NCBI GenBank assembly: GCA_016715995.1 | Contig: JADJXF010000017.1 | Span: 1-64,000, forward strand | Source of the DNA: Flavobacteriales bacterium | GTDB lineage: Bacteria; Bacteroidota; Bacteroidia; Flavobacteriales_F; PHOS-HE28 | Direction: 5' to 3' | Length of the DNA stretch: 64,000 nt | Part shown: piece by piece, positions 17,439 through 26,283 of the stretch | Numbering within the stretch: position 1 is the first letter of the stretch | How the letters are laid out: every line of letters begins with the position of its first letter | The notes under the pieces: model-generated | Databases searched by the model: none | Told to the model about the DNA's origin: nothing | The model's input: the letters and a program-made list of their open reading frames with translations, nothing else | Translations under genes and position numbers: made by a program

Positions 17439-18404
17439 TCAGAGCTTCCAGGTCAAGCCGAGGCCCAAGGTCTGCTTGAACTGCGTGCCGGGGCCGGGGT
17501 CGATGTTCCCGTCCGCATCCTTCCGGGGCACATCCGTGTCGTGGTCGTAGATGAGCATCGTGCTGATCGTGGCCGCGAACCAGTCGTTCACCTTGAAGGT
17601 CCAGAGCGTCTCCCAGTTCACATCCATGTTCTGCGGGTTGCGCAGGTAATTGCTGAAAACATCGCCGCGCGTCATGAAGGTGATGTTCTTGGCCAACTCG
17701 GTCTTGTACATCACGCGGATGTAGCCCCCTACTTCCAGCTCCGTTGTGCTGCCGTTCTTCACGCCATAGACCCTGAGATCGGGATCGTCGCTGCCGCCCC
17801 ACAGCGTTTCGTCCGTTACGATGACCACGCGCGCCGTGGATGGCGAGAAGAAGGCGTTGAAATTGTCGTTGGGCTTGTAGTCCATGCCCAAGCCCAAGAG
17901 GGCGTATCCGGGCGCCAGAAGGTTGGAGATACGGTTGCCTTCGGAATCGAAGCCCTCGGTGAACTGGGTCTTGAACTGAAACACACCGGCGAGGTACCAG
18001 TGGTTCCCGAGGTCGTATCCGTACTTGCTGTTGAGTTCGATGCGGTCATCGGTCTTCTGCGGGTCGGTATCGGCGATCTGCTGGCCGCCGAACGCCAGCA
18101 CCAGGCTGTTGTCCCAGGCCTTGCGACCTTGCTTCCAATTGGCCGTGCCATTGAACAAGGCGATGCCACTGACGGTGTTGAATCCGCCCGCTGCCCAGTT
18201 GGTCAGGCTTACTTGGGTCATGTTCAGGCTGAAGACGCCGCTGCGCAGCCACTTGCCATCAAGGCTGTCGGAGGCATGGCGTGCCTGCGCGGCGGCGGCT
18301 GCGGCTTCGCGGGCTTTGAGGTCGATGTCGTCTTGAGCCATGCCATTCAGCGCGGCTGATATGGCCATGACGGACAGGAAGAATCGCGTCGAAATCAGTT
18401 TCAT
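17439..18404 (-). CDS. DUF3078 outer-membrane-type protein
   Basis: The product is 321 residues from the start at 18404. The signal peptide MKLISTRFFLSVMAISAAL ends near GMAQ. The mature protein has the pattern of the DUF3078 family of Bacteroidota: SLNMTQVSLTNWAAGG near residue 65, WDNSLVLAFGGQ, and repeated amphipathic strands ending in a beta-barrel-like C-terminus. The function is unknown; an outer-membrane barrel is inferred. A GATCTTTG sequence upstream is one base from the TAnnTTTG promoter box. Confidence 0.8.
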   Translation of the reverse strand: MKLISTRFFLSVMAISAALNGMAQDDIDLKAREAAAAAAQARHASDSLDGKWLRSGVFSLNMTQVSLTNWAAGGFNTVSGIALFNGTANWKQGRKAWDNSLVLAFGGQQIADTDPQKTDDRIELNSKYGYDLGNHWYLAGVFQFKTQFTEGFDSEGNRISNLLAPGYALLGLGMDYKPNDNFNAFFSPSTARVVIVTDETLWGGSDDPDLRVYGVKNGSTTELEVGGYIRVMYKTELAKNITFMTRGDVFSNYLRNPQNMDVNWETLWTFKVNDWFAATISTMLIYDHDTDVPRKDADGNIDPGPGTQFKQTLGLGLTWKL

Positions 18405-18478
18405 GGGGAAGAGGATGTGCGGCAAAGATCGGATGCGAACCGCAAAGGCCGTCGCAGGCCATGCGTGACTGATTCTGT

Positions 18479-18985
18479 TCAGTCCGCTGGCGCGAAGTCC
18501 TGGTCGGGAAAGCTCACCTCATCAGGCTCCTGGATGCGGATGAACGAATGACCGCTCGCGACGTGGCAGGCATTGCAGTTCAGCACGAGCTGACCGGCAT
18601 CGGCATGCATGGCCGCCACTCCTTCGGCCTTGAGCTTCGCCTCCAGCCGCTCGATGGACGCCAACCCATAGCTCTCCACCAGCGGGCGCAGCTTCACACC
18701 GTCCTCCTCCACATCGGCATCGGCGATGGCCTCCAGGGCCTCCTCCATCTCATGCAGGTAGAAGCCGGCGAGTTCGGCGTTGCCCATCTTGCCTGCCAGC
18801 CACCATTTCTGGTGATACCGCTGGATCCGGCCCATGTACACGGCTACTTCGAAGTGCCCGTCGTTGTGCTCCGACTCTACGCCATGGGCCACTCCAACAG
18901 CCTGCTCCTGTTGAGGGGCCTCTTCGCAGGAATGTAAGGTCACCACCATGCATAAGGTGGTCAGAATGGCCAGGATACGCTGCAT
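18479..18985 (-). CDS. lipoprotein with a single CxxCH haem motif
   Basis: The product is 168 residues. The signal peptide MQRILAILTTLCMVVTLHSC ends in a lipobox (HSC, Cys20). Residues 45-130 are helical, and the only CxxCH, in LNCNACHVASGH, lies near residue 138. This arrangement, four-helix-like with a late CxxCH, resembles c'-type cytochromes, and a covalent haem is likely. It would act in the periplasm or at a membrane surface as an electron carrier or gas-binding protein. It shares its strand with the neighbouring DUF3078 gene 74 bases away. Confidence 0.7.
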   Translation of the reverse strand: MQRILAILTTLCMVVTLHSCEEAPQQEQAVGVAHGVESEHNDGHFEVAVYMGRIQRYHQKWWLAGKMGNAELAGFYLHEMEEALEAIADADVEEDGVKLRPLVESYGLASIERLEAKLKAEGVAAMHADAGQLVLNCNACHVASGHSFIRIQEPDEVSFPDQDFAPAD

Positions 18986-19025
18986 GGCTGCATCAACCTG
19001 CCCCCAAAGGAGCGGCGATTCATCG

Positions 19026-19100
19026 TGGGCGCTATTGGATTCGAACCAACGACCCCCACCTTGTCAAGGTGGTGCTCTGAACCAGCTGAGCTAAGCGCCC
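19026..19100 (-). tRNA. tRNA-Val (GAC)
   Basis: The minus strand from 19100 to 19026 folds as a 75-base cloverleaf. The acceptor is GGGCGCT paired with AGCGCCC, the discriminator is A, the anticodon arm CCACC-TTGACAA-GGTGG carries anticodon GAC, and the T loop contains GGTTCGAATCC. The CCA end is not encoded. Confidence 0.95.
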
Positions 19101-19175
19101 GGTGAAGGGCGCCAAATGTAGCGATCGTCGGCACGCGTGAAGTTCTTATACCATTGCAGTTGCCCATAGCCATGG

Positions 19176-19183
19176 TACTTTCG
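19176..19183 (+). promoter_or_regulatory. TACTTTCG -7-like box
   Basis: TACTTTCG lies 12 bases before the ATG at 19196, with a TTG at 19154-19156 at a spacing that suits a Bacteroidota -33 element. It supports the start at 19196 over the upstream in-frame TTG and ATG. Confidence 0.4.
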
Positions 19184-19195
19184 CCAGCGAATCGG

Positions 19196-19834
19196 ATGAC
19201 CATGGTTGGCGCGAACGTGAAGGATGGTGGACGGATCTTCGAGAGTCCTGTGCTGGAGGCGCTCACCCGCACCCACATCGCCATACCGTTGTCCATCTTC
19301 TACGGCACGGGTGCCGTCGCGCTCTGGTTCAGCGTGGCCAGGCTTCAGCTTGATGGTGCGGGCAGCCTGGCGCTCTTCCTTTCCGGCGTGTTCTTCTTCA
19401 CGCTCGTGGAATACCTGGTGCATCGGTACTTCTATCACATGAGCACCGACAGCCCGCGCAAGGCTCGGGTGCAGTACGTCTTCCACGGCGTCCACCACGA
19501 TCACCCGCGCGACAAGAAGCGGCTCGCCCTTCCGCCGCTGATGAGCGTGATCGTCGCAAGCGCCTTCATCAGCCTCTTCCGCCTGCTAATGGGACTGCAC
19601 GGACTCGCCTTCGGCGGCGGCTTCCTCGTGGGCTATGCCACCTACCTGCTGGCCCACTATTCCATTCACGTGTACAGCCCGCCGCGCAACTTCCTGAAGG
19701 GCATCTGGAAGCACCACAACCTGCATCACTTCGTGGGCGATACCGGCGCGTTCGGCGTGAGCTCGCCGTTGTGGGACCATGTCTTTGGCACGATGCCCGA
19801 GGATCCGCGCGCGCGGAAGGCCGTCGGCAACTAG
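19196..19834 (+). CDS. fatty acid hydroxylase / sterol desaturase family protein
   Basis: The product is 212 residues from the start at 19196. It has about four membrane helices and the eight-histidine diiron pattern of the fatty acid hydroxylase superfamily: HRYFYH, HGVHHDH, HYSIH and HHNLHH. Family members add a hydroxyl to, or desaturate, lipid chains in the inner membrane. The lipid substrate cannot be told from sequence; 2-hydroxy fatty acids of sulfonolipids or sphingolipids are a possibility in this phylum. It is convergent with the next gene with one base between the stops. Confidence 0.85.
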   Translation: MTMVGANVKDGGRIFESPVLEALTRTHIAIPLSIFYGTGAVALWFSVARLQLDGAGSLALFLSGVFFFTLVEYLVHRYFYHMSTDSPRKARVQYVFHGVHHDHPRDKKRLALPPLMSVIVASAFISLFRLLMGLHGLAFGGGFLVGYATYLLAHYSIHVYSPPRNFLKGIWKHHNLHHFVGDTGAFGVSSPLWDHVFGTMPEDPRARKAVGN

Positions 19835-19835
19835 C

Positions 19836-20839
19836 CTATTCGTGGTCGCGGCCGTAGCCTTTCTGCCGCTCCTTCCATAGCTCCTCCTCGGCAGCCATCA
19901 CGGCCTTGAGCGAATCGCTGACCTCCTTGATCTCGAAGCGATCCAGGTTGGGCTGGCCTGCGTTCACCCAGGCACTGTACCAGAAGTTGCCCAGCGCCAG
20001 GATGCTGGCGTTCATCCGTTGCTCCACCATGCCGAGCATGGCGTCCTCGTATGCCTTCGCGTATTCCCGCGAGTAGAGCCTCATACCGCCGCGTCCGCGG
20101 TCCTCGAAGCTGTACTTGCGGTCCTCCGGGAACTCCAGGCTCAGGCGCTTCTCGATGCCCAGCACGCTATCCAGCAGCACATGACTGTCGTGCACGGCGC
20201 TCCATGCGGCGCTCAGCGGATCCTCCAGGTATTCGGCGCGACCGACGAGGTGATCGTAATTCTCCGCGCTGAGCTCGGGGATGCGGCTCTCCCAGAAGGC
20301 ATGGATGCCATGCTGATTGGTGAGCTGGCCGTTGTAGTTCTCGGTGGTGTGCAACGGCACGTGCGCATCGCCGATGTAGTGGCCCAGGTCGGAGGCGTAC
20401 CGCAGGATACGGTCCACATCGCCGCGCTGGAAGGCGCGGATCAGCTGGCCATACACGACCTGGACGTGCCATGGCACGATGCCGTATGCTCGCAGTGTGT
20501 CCTCTCCGAACTTGGCCACTGCATCATCCCACTTGCGCGGCATGATGGGAAAGGATCCTCTCCCCCTTTGGCGTAGTGGTCGATGTCGATGTAGTGCCGC
20601 TCGGCCTCGCCCGGCACGGCATACCGCCGACGATCGGGATCCACCGCATGGTCGCTGATGAAATCGATGTGGCGCTTGAAGAAGGGGAACATCTCCGGTG
20701 GCAGCGTGTAGCAAGCCATCCGGTTGATGCGTTTGTGGCCATAGAATCCCCAGGCATTGGCATCGGGCGCGGTGCCTGGCGCCAGCGTGAAGGAAATCCC
20801 GGCCAGCACCGCCAGGAGCAGTGCGACGCGGAGGATCAT
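19836..20839 (-). CDS. zinc-dependent phospholipase C / S1-P1 nuclease-like protein, frameshifted
   Basis: The N-terminal part (signal peptide MILRVALLLAVLAGISF, then WGFYGHKRINRMA, HIDFISDHAV, HYIDIDHY) and the C-terminal part (PRKWDDAVAKFG, LGHYIGDAHVPLHTTENYNG, HAFWES) are in different frames. The join lies at about 20547-20554 (GGGAAAGG), where one extra base restores a 334-residue protein. The Trp after signal cleavage and the His/Asp set are the trinuclear zinc ligands of this family, which cleaves phosphodiesters of lipids or nucleic acids outside the cytoplasm. The start overlaps the upstream stop as ATGA, so translation is coupled to comB. Confidence 0.75.
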
Positions 20840-21594
20840 GCGGTAACGGATTCCATGCGGACCAGCTCGCCTTCGCGCAGGATGGGGATCACGCGGCTCT
20901 GGTCCGGAGTGAGGCAGTACTTGGCGTCGGGCAGCAGGTGCAGCTGCTCGATACGGCGTCGGCGCGGCGCGGCCTTCAGGATGCTGAGGAAGTTGTCGCG
21001 CGCGGCCATGTACATGTACTTCGCGGCGATGCTGCTGTCCTCTTCCACCCCGAACTTGCCGCTGGCCAGCAGACGCTCCATCACCGCACCGGCGTAGACG
21101 CTGTCCTCCAGATTGAATTTGTCCTTCCAGCCCGAGCACAGCAAGAGGACGTTCTCGTTCTGCTTAACCAGCCATTCGCTCAGCGCGCTGAGGTTGAGGA
21201 AGGAGCCGATGACCAGCTTGTTGGCGTTCTTGGCCAGGTTGATGGCCTTGGTGCCGTTGGTGGTGGTCATCACGATCGTCTGGCCCCGCAAGTCCTTGCC
21301 CACGTAGGCCAGCGGCGAGTTGCCGTAGGAGAAGCCCTCCACCACTTCGCCATTGCGCTCCGCGGCGGCGATGTACCCGGGCCGACCGATGTACTGACGC
21401 GCCTCCTCGATCGTGCCCACCGGGATGATGCGCTCCACCCCATGCTCGAAAGCAGCCACCATGGCGCTCGTCGCGCGAAGCACGTCGATCACCACCACGA
21501 TGCCCATGTCCTGGGCGTACAACGGGTACTGTCCCGGCACGAAGCAGACCTCCACCCGGTACTTGTACTCGCTATTTCGGATCGGCTCCTGCAT
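20836..21594 (-). CDS. comB: 2-phosphosulfolactate phosphatase family protein (ComB)
   Basis: The product is 252 residues from the start at 21594. Family landmarks are VVVIDVLRATSAM near residue 35, AAAERNGEVVEGFSYGNSP and MTTTNGTKAIN. ComB hydrolyses 2-phospho-3-sulfolactate to sulfolactate. In archaea this leads to coenzyme M; in bacteria the product could feed sulfonate or sulfonolipid synthesis. A TATCTCTG sequence upstream resembles the promoter box. It overlaps the following phospholipase/nuclease gene by 4 bases and lies 78 bases after gcvT. Confidence 0.85.
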   Translation of the reverse strand: MQEPIRNSEYKYRVEVCFVPGQYPLYAQDMGIVVVIDVLRATSAMVAAFEHGVERIIPVGTIEEARQYIGRPGYIAAAERNGEVVEGFSYGNSPLAYVGKDLRGQTIVMTTTNGTKAINLAKNANKLVIGSFLNLSALSEWLVKQNENVLLLCSGWKDKFNLEDSVYAGAVMERLLASGKFGVEEDSSIAAKYMYMAARDNFLSILKAAPRRRRIEQLHLLPDAKYCLTPDQSRVIPILREGELVRMESVTA

Positions 21595-21672
21595 GGATTG
21601 AAGGCTCGACAGAGATAAGCATAAATGGCCCATGGCCCTGCGCGCTGCCGACGTCGCGGCACCGGGTCCGGC

Positions 21673-22788
21673 TCAGCCCTGGGCGAGGAACGGCATCTTC
21701 ACCACTTTCCCCTTGAGCAGGCGCCCCCTTGCATCCACGATGATGTCGCTGCCGGGCGCGCTCTGCGCGGTGGGCACGTACGCCATGCCGATGGGCTTGT
21801 TGAGCGTTGGGCTCATGGTGCCGCTCGTGACCGTGCCGATCACCGCTCCGCTGGCGTCCACCACGTGGTGCCCATGGCGCGGGATGCCGCGATCGATCAG
21901 CTCGAAGCCCACCAGCTTGCGCGCCGTCCCGTTGTCCTTGTGCGCCTTGATGGCCGCGCTATTGGTGAAGTCCTTGGTGAACTTGGTGATCCAGCCAAGG
22001 CCCGCCTCAATGGGCGAGGTGCTGTCGTCGATGTCGTTGCCGTAGAGGCAGAAGCCCATCTCCAAGCGCAGGGTGTCGCGCGCGGCCAGGCCGCAAGGCT
22101 TGATGCCGTAGGGCGCCCCGGCAGTGAAGATCGCGTTCCATGCTTTCTCAGCGAACGGATTGGGCACGTACACCTCATAGCCACCGGCGCCGGTGTAACC
22201 TGTCGTGCTGATCAGCACCAGCCCGACGCCCTTCATCTCAGCGTACATCGCGGTGTAGTAGGGCATGGTGGCGATGTCTTCCTGGAAAAGGCCCTTCAAC
22301 GTGTCCACGGCCTTGGGGCCTTGCACAGCCAGGAGACTCATGCGATCGCTGATGTCCTCCAACCGCGCACCGAACGTGTTGTGCTTGCTGATCCAGTCCC
22401 AATCCTTGGCCAGGTTGCTGGCGTTCACCACGAGCACGTAATGATGGTCATCGCCATGCTGCATGCGGTACACGAGCAGGTCGTCCACGATGCCGCCGGT
22501 GTCGTTGGGCAGGCAGCTGTACTGCACCTTGCCCACGGCGAGCTTGCTGGCATCGTTGCTGGTCACCTTCTGAATCAATTCTAGCGCACCCGGCCCGCGC
22601 ACGATGAACTCGCCCATGTGGCTCACGTCGAACACCCCGACTGCGTTGCGCACGGCATTGTGCTCATCGATGACGCCGGTGTACTGCACGGGCATGAGGT
22701 AGCCTGCGAAAGGCACCATCTTGGCGCCGAGCGCCTCGTGGATGTGGGTGAGCGCGGTGCGCTTCAGGTCGGTGGTGGTCTCGCTCAT
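21673..22788 (-). CDS. gcvT: glycine cleavage system aminomethyltransferase (T protein)
   Basis: The product is 371 residues, normal for GcvT. It transfers the aminomethyl group from the lipoylated H protein to tetrahydrofolate, releasing ammonia, in the cytoplasm. Landmarks are MVPFAGYLMPVQY, VFDVSHMGEF (folate pocket Asp/His region), GYTGAGGYEVY, and GLAARDTLRLEMGFCLYGND with the conserved Arg. The glycosyltransferase stop overlaps its start as ATGA. The other gcv genes are not in this window. Confidence 0.95.
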   Translation of the reverse strand: MSETTTDLKRTALTHIHEALGAKMVPFAGYLMPVQYTGVIDEHNAVRNAVGVFDVSHMGEFIVRGPGALELIQKVTSNDASKLAVGKVQYSCLPNDTGGIVDDLLVYRMQHGDDHHYVLVVNASNLAKDWDWISKHNTFGARLEDISDRMSLLAVQGPKAVDTLKGLFQEDIATMPYYTAMYAEMKGVGLVLISTTGYTGAGGYEVYVPNPFAEKAWNAIFTAGAPYGIKPCGLAARDTLRLEMGFCLYGNDIDDSTSPIEAGLGWITKFTKDFTNSAAIKAHKDNGTARKLVGFELIDRGIPRHGHHVVDASGAVIGTVTSGTMSPTLNKPIGMAYVPTAQSAPGSDIIVDARGRLLKGKVVKMPFLAQG

Positions 22789-23876
22789 GTGCGTCGCGTA
22801 AGGTCGGTGAAGAGCCGTAGGTAGTGATCGCGCCAGGCGACGGTGGAGTAATGCTGCTCAACGGTGCGCCTCGCCTCCGCCCCCAGGCGGCGGCGAAGAT
22901 CGGCATCCGCCACGAGCATCCGCAGCTTCTGCTTCCATTCCTCCATCGTTCCCGCAAGGCAGCCGTTCACGCCCTCCTGCACGATGCTGGTGTTCACCCC
23001 GACTCGTGAGAGCACCACGGCCTTACCCATGCCCATGTACTGCAGGCCCTTGAAGCCACATTTGCCCCGGCTCCATTCGTTGTCGGGCAATGGCATGATG
23101 CCGATGCCGATCGGCGCAAGGTCCTCCGGTTCGGTGTCGGCGCGCCAGAGCACCTGTTCGATGTCGAGGCCGGGCACCGGCACCGGCCGGTCGCTGATGA
23201 ACCGGAACGCGATACGGCTGCCCAGCTCTGCTTGCAGCTCCTGCAGCATCGGGATGGCCGTGCGCAAATGCGGGGTGCTGGTGAGGCTGCCGGTCCAGCC
23301 GATGATCACCTTGCCGTCCGCGCGGGATTCGCTCTGAACCGGTTTGTATCGCTCAGTGTCGATCACGGTGGGGATGACCTCGACCCTCTGGCTATGCTGA
23401 CGCGCGTATTCCGCCAGGTACTCGTTGCCGGCGATGACATGCGTGGCCAAGGCGATGATGCGCGGGGTCTTCGCAGGGTCCTTCAGCCAGCGCAGGCGGC
23501 GGTTGCCTTCGCTCACGTCCATGTGCCAGATCGCATCGTCGAAATCGTAGATCAGCGGCTTGCCAGTGGCGGCCAGCGCGCGCTCGAAGCGGATGCTTCC
23601 GGTCATGAGCGCCTCGCGCTGAACGAAGACCAGGTCGAAGTCCTTTGCCATGCGGACATGCTCGCGCCGCATGCGCAGGCTCTTGCGGAAGATGCGGGCC
23701 TTCTCCAGCAGCCGGCCGTTGGTGTAGAACACCTTGTCATCCTCCTCATCGATGATCCACGCATAGCGGACCGTTACGCCATGCTCCTCCCAATAGGGCA
23801 CGAATTGCTCGAAGCGATAGCGCTGGCTTGGGCTCCTGCCTGGCCGATGGCTGGCGATGAAGAGGATCGAGGGCAT
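22785..23876 (-). CDS. glycosyltransferase family 4-like protein
   Basis: The product is 363 residues from the start at 23876. The N-terminal Rossmann-like domain begins MPSILFIASHRPGRSPSQRY. The C-terminal half has IGWTGSLTSTPHL, where the GT4 donor-binding loop lies, then GIMPLPDNEWSRGKCGFKGLQYMGMGKAVV, the E/K-x7-E-like donor nucleotide region. It probably builds a surface polysaccharide or glycolipid, which fits the divergent 4,6-dehydratase gene across the shared promoter. It overlaps gcvT by 4 bases. Confidence 0.8.
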   Translation of the reverse strand: MPSILFIASHRPGRSPSQRYRFEQFVPYWEEHGVTVRYAWIIDEEDDKVFYTNGRLLEKARIFRKSLRMRREHVRMAKDFDLVFVQREALMTGSIRFERALAATGKPLIYDFDDAIWHMDVSEGNRRLRWLKDPAKTPRIIALATHVIAGNEYLAEYARQHSQRVEVIPTVIDTERYKPVQSESRADGKVIIGWTGSLTSTPHLRTAIPMLQELQAELGSRIAFRFISDRPVPVPGLDIEQVLWRADTEPEDLAPIGIGIMPLPDNEWSRGKCGFKGLQYMGMGKAVVLSRVGVNTSIVQEGVNGCLAGTMEEWKQKLRMLVADADLRRRLGAEARRTVEQHYSTVAWRDHYLRLFTDLTRRT

Positions 23877-23915
23877 CAGGCGATCAGGGGACCGGATGAT
23901 GGAGCGCTGAGCGGC

Positions 23916-23994
23916 GGCCGAAGATAGATGGCGACCCTTTGCCCCGGCGGAATCGCCTGATGGACCCTCCAACCATGCCCGTCTATCTTCGGCC
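23916..23994. promoter_or_regulatory. bidirectional promoter with 13-bp inverted repeat
   Basis: GGCCGAAGATAGA at 23916-23928 and TCTATCTTCGGCC at 23982-23994 are perfect inverted copies 53 bases apart. Each contains TATCTTCG, a TAnnTTCG box, facing outward toward its gene: 7 bases before ATG 23999 on the plus strand and 42 bases before ATG 23876 on the minus strand. The repeat could also be an operator. Confidence 0.5.
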
Positions 23995-23998
23995 ACGC

Positions 23999-25867
23999 AT
24001 GGCCACACGCCTCTTCCCCCGCTGGGGCATCCTCGTCATCGACTTGGTGCTGTGCCTGGTTTCGTTAGCAACGGCCTACCTCCTGCGCTTCAACTTCAAC
24101 GTGCCTCGCGTCGAGGTGGACCTGCTGCTGCCGGTGCTTCCGCTCTTCCTGCTGGTGCGGGCCGCCACCTTCCTCTGGGCCGGTATCCCGCGCATCATGG
24201 TGCGGCACACCGGCACCGACGATGCCCGGCGTCTCTTCCTTACGGTCCTGGCCGGTACCGCACTCTTCGGCGTCATCAGCGTGGTGCGCTATCTTTTCTT
24301 CGACGGATTCTACTTCGTCCCGCGCGCGGTCATCATCATCGATTTCATGGCCACTGCCATGCTGGTGATCAGCGCGCGCATCGTCTTCAAGCTCTTGCAC
24401 TTGCGCAGCCGCGGTGCGGGCAAGCAGCGCGTGCGTGTGATCATCCACGGCGCGGGTGAAGCGGGGCTCATTACCAAGCGCACGCTGGAGCGGGAGGGCT
24501 CGGCGAAGTATGAGGTCGCCGCCTTCATCGACGACGATGTGCGCAAGGCGGGCAAGCGGCTGGAGGGCGTGCTCATCCATGACAGTTCCAAACTGCCCGA
24601 ACTCCTGGCCGCGAACGATATCGATGAGTTGATCATCGCCATCGGCAAGCCTGATCCGGAGCACAGGCGCCGCGTGGTGGATGCGTGCATCGCGGCCAAG
24701 GTGCGCGTGCTCACCATCCCGCCTGTGAGCGATTGGATCAACGGCCAGCTCAGCGCTGGCCAGATCCAGCAGGTGCGTATCGAGGACCTCCTTGGCCGCG
24801 CGGTGATCAATCTCGATCAGGAATCGGTGCGCGCGCTGATCGCGGGCAAGCGGGTGCTGGTGACAGGTGCGGCAGGAAGCATCGGCAGCGAACTGGTGCG
24901 ACAGTTGAGCGCTATGGAAGCGGGCATGATCACGCTCGTGGACATTGCCGAATCGGGGCTCTACGATGTGCAGATGGAACTGATCGGTATGGGTCGCGGA
25001 GAACGCCTCCAAGTCCTCGTTGCCGATGTGCGCGATGCGGATCGGATGGAAGCCGTGTTCGCGCGCGCGAAACCGCAGGTGGTATTCCACGCGGCGGCCT
25101 ACAAGCATGTGCCGCTCATGGAGGCGCAGCCGGATGAAGCCATCCGCACCAACGTGGGCGGAACGAGGATACTGGCCCGGCTGGCGGCGGCGCACGGCGC
25201 GGAGCGCTTCGTCCTCATCAGCACCGACAAGGCCGTGAACCCCACCAGCGTCATGGGCGCCAGCAAGCGCGTGGCCGAGATGGTGGTGGGCGGCATCGCG
25301 CAGGGCTGCTCAACGGTATTCATCACCACACGCTTCGGCAACGTGCTCGGCAGCAGCGGCTCCGTGATCCCGCTTTTCCGCAGGCAGATCGAAACGGGCG
25401 GACCGGTTACCGTGACGCATCCTGAAGTGACGCGCTTCTTCATGACCATCCCGGAGGCCTGTCGCCTTGTCCTGGAAGCCGCGGCCATGGGCCAGGGCGG
25501 CGAGATCTTCGTCTTCGACATGGGCGAGCCCGTGCGCATCGTCGACCTCGCCGACAAGATGATCCGCCTCAGCGGCAAGGAGCCCGGCGGTGACATCGAG
25601 ATCGTGTACACCGGCCTGCGCCCCGGAGAGAAGCTCTACGAGGAACTGCTGGCCTCGAGTGAGCATACGCTTCCAACGCACCACCCGCGGATCCTCATAG
25701 GACAGGTAGCGCCGGTGAATGCGGATGATGTGGAGCGGTGCACGGATCAACTGCTCCTGCTCAAGGACGCCGCCGCCGTGGAGGCGCTGCAGGCCATGGT
25801 ACCGGAATACGCGCGGACGAAGGCTGATGCGCACGGGGTAACTTCGCCAACCCATTCACGCGCATGA
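23999..25867 (+). CDS. UDP-sugar 4,6-dehydratase (CapD/PglF family), membrane-bound
   Basis: The start at 23999 is chosen from the promoter box 7 bases before it; ATGs at 23960 and 23975 are alternatives. Product 622 residues: four membrane helices (about 5-130), a CoA-binding-like Rossmann domain (about 140-270), and a catalytic SDR domain beginning near 285 (VTGAAGSIGSELVRQ). The active-site pattern is STDKAVNPTSVMGASK, with the Thr-Asp-Lys and Met-x3-Lys known from PglF in place of Tyr-x3-Lys. It converts a UDP-HexNAc to the 4-keto-6-deoxy sugar for surface glycans. It overlaps the next gene as ATGA. Confidence 0.9.
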   Translation: MATRLFPRWGILVIDLVLCLVSLATAYLLRFNFNVPRVEVDLLLPVLPLFLLVRAATFLWAGIPRIMVRHTGTDDARRLFLTVLAGTALFGVISVVRYLFFDGFYFVPRAVIIIDFMATAMLVISARIVFKLLHLRSRGAGKQRVRVIIHGAGEAGLITKRTLEREGSAKYEVAAFIDDDVRKAGKRLEGVLIHDSSKLPELLAANDIDELIIAIGKPDPEHRRRVVDACIAAKVRVLTIPPVSDWINGQLSAGQIQQVRIEDLLGRAVINLDQESVRALIAGKRVLVTGAAGSIGSELVRQLSAMEAGMITLVDIAESGLYDVQMELIGMGRGERLQVLVADVRDADRMEAVFARAKPQVVFHAAAYKHVPLMEAQPDEAIRTNVGGTRILARLAAAHGAERFVLISTDKAVNPTSVMGASKRVAEMVVGGIAQGCSTVFITTRFGNVLGSSGSVIPLFRRQIETGGPVTVTHPEVTRFFMTIPEACRLVLEAAAMGQGGEIFVFDMGEPVRIVDLADKMIRLSGKEPGGDIEIVYTGLRPGEKLYEELLASSEHTLPTHHPRILIGQVAPVNADDVERCTDQLLLLKDAAAVEALQAMVPEYARTKADAHGVTSPTHSRA

Positions 25868-26265
25868 CCAAGGACCGCAACCTCGAGCTCGCCCGCCTGC
25901 AGAAGGAGATCGGCAGCTACATCGGGCTGGGCAAGGACAGCCTCGTGTTCAACTTCGATTCGAAGGGCAAGCGCACCACCCTGCACTTGATCACGCTCAA
26001 TCCGAAGCACAATCAGAGCTTCCTCTTCCAAGCCACTTCGGGCAGCGACAAGGTGGACGCGCTGCGCGAGATGCTCGAGTACGTGAAGACCTACAAGGAG
26101 CGCACGAGCAGCTACACCGTGCAGTGGAGCGCGCGCGGCGACAACGGCCTCCAGACCTCGTACTTCCGCGCAAAGAATGTGCTGGAGGCCCTTGACAAGC
26201 TCTTCTACGACCGCGACCCCAACAGCATCACCGTCTTCAGCGTGATGCTGAATCCGATCACCTGA
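25864..26265 (+). CDS. small hypothetical protein in the dehydratase-mnmH unit
   Basis: The product is 133 residues, soluble, with no signal peptide. It starts MTKDRNLELARLQKEIG and has a mixed alpha/beta pattern: HLITLNPKHNQSFLF, a helix at about 65-80, SYTVQWSA and YFRAKNVLEALDKLFYDRDP. I recognise only that similar small proteins occur in Bacteroidota; the function is unknown. Its start overlaps the stop of the dehydratase by 4 bases and mnmH follows 18 bases later, so it is translated within one operon. Confidence 0.75.
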   Translation: MTKDRNLELARLQKEIGSYIGLGKDSLVFNFDSKGKRTTLHLITLNPKHNQSFLFQATSGSDKVDALREMLEYVKTYKERTSSYTVQWSARGDNGLQTSYFRAKNVLEALDKLFYDRDPNSITVFSVMLNPIT

Positions 26266-26283
26266 GCGCGCAGCACCGCGAAC

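Noticed and set aside
24065..25195. 376-residue minus-strand ORF
   Set aside because: Lies opposite the 4,6-dehydratase, whose active site is intact on the plus strand.
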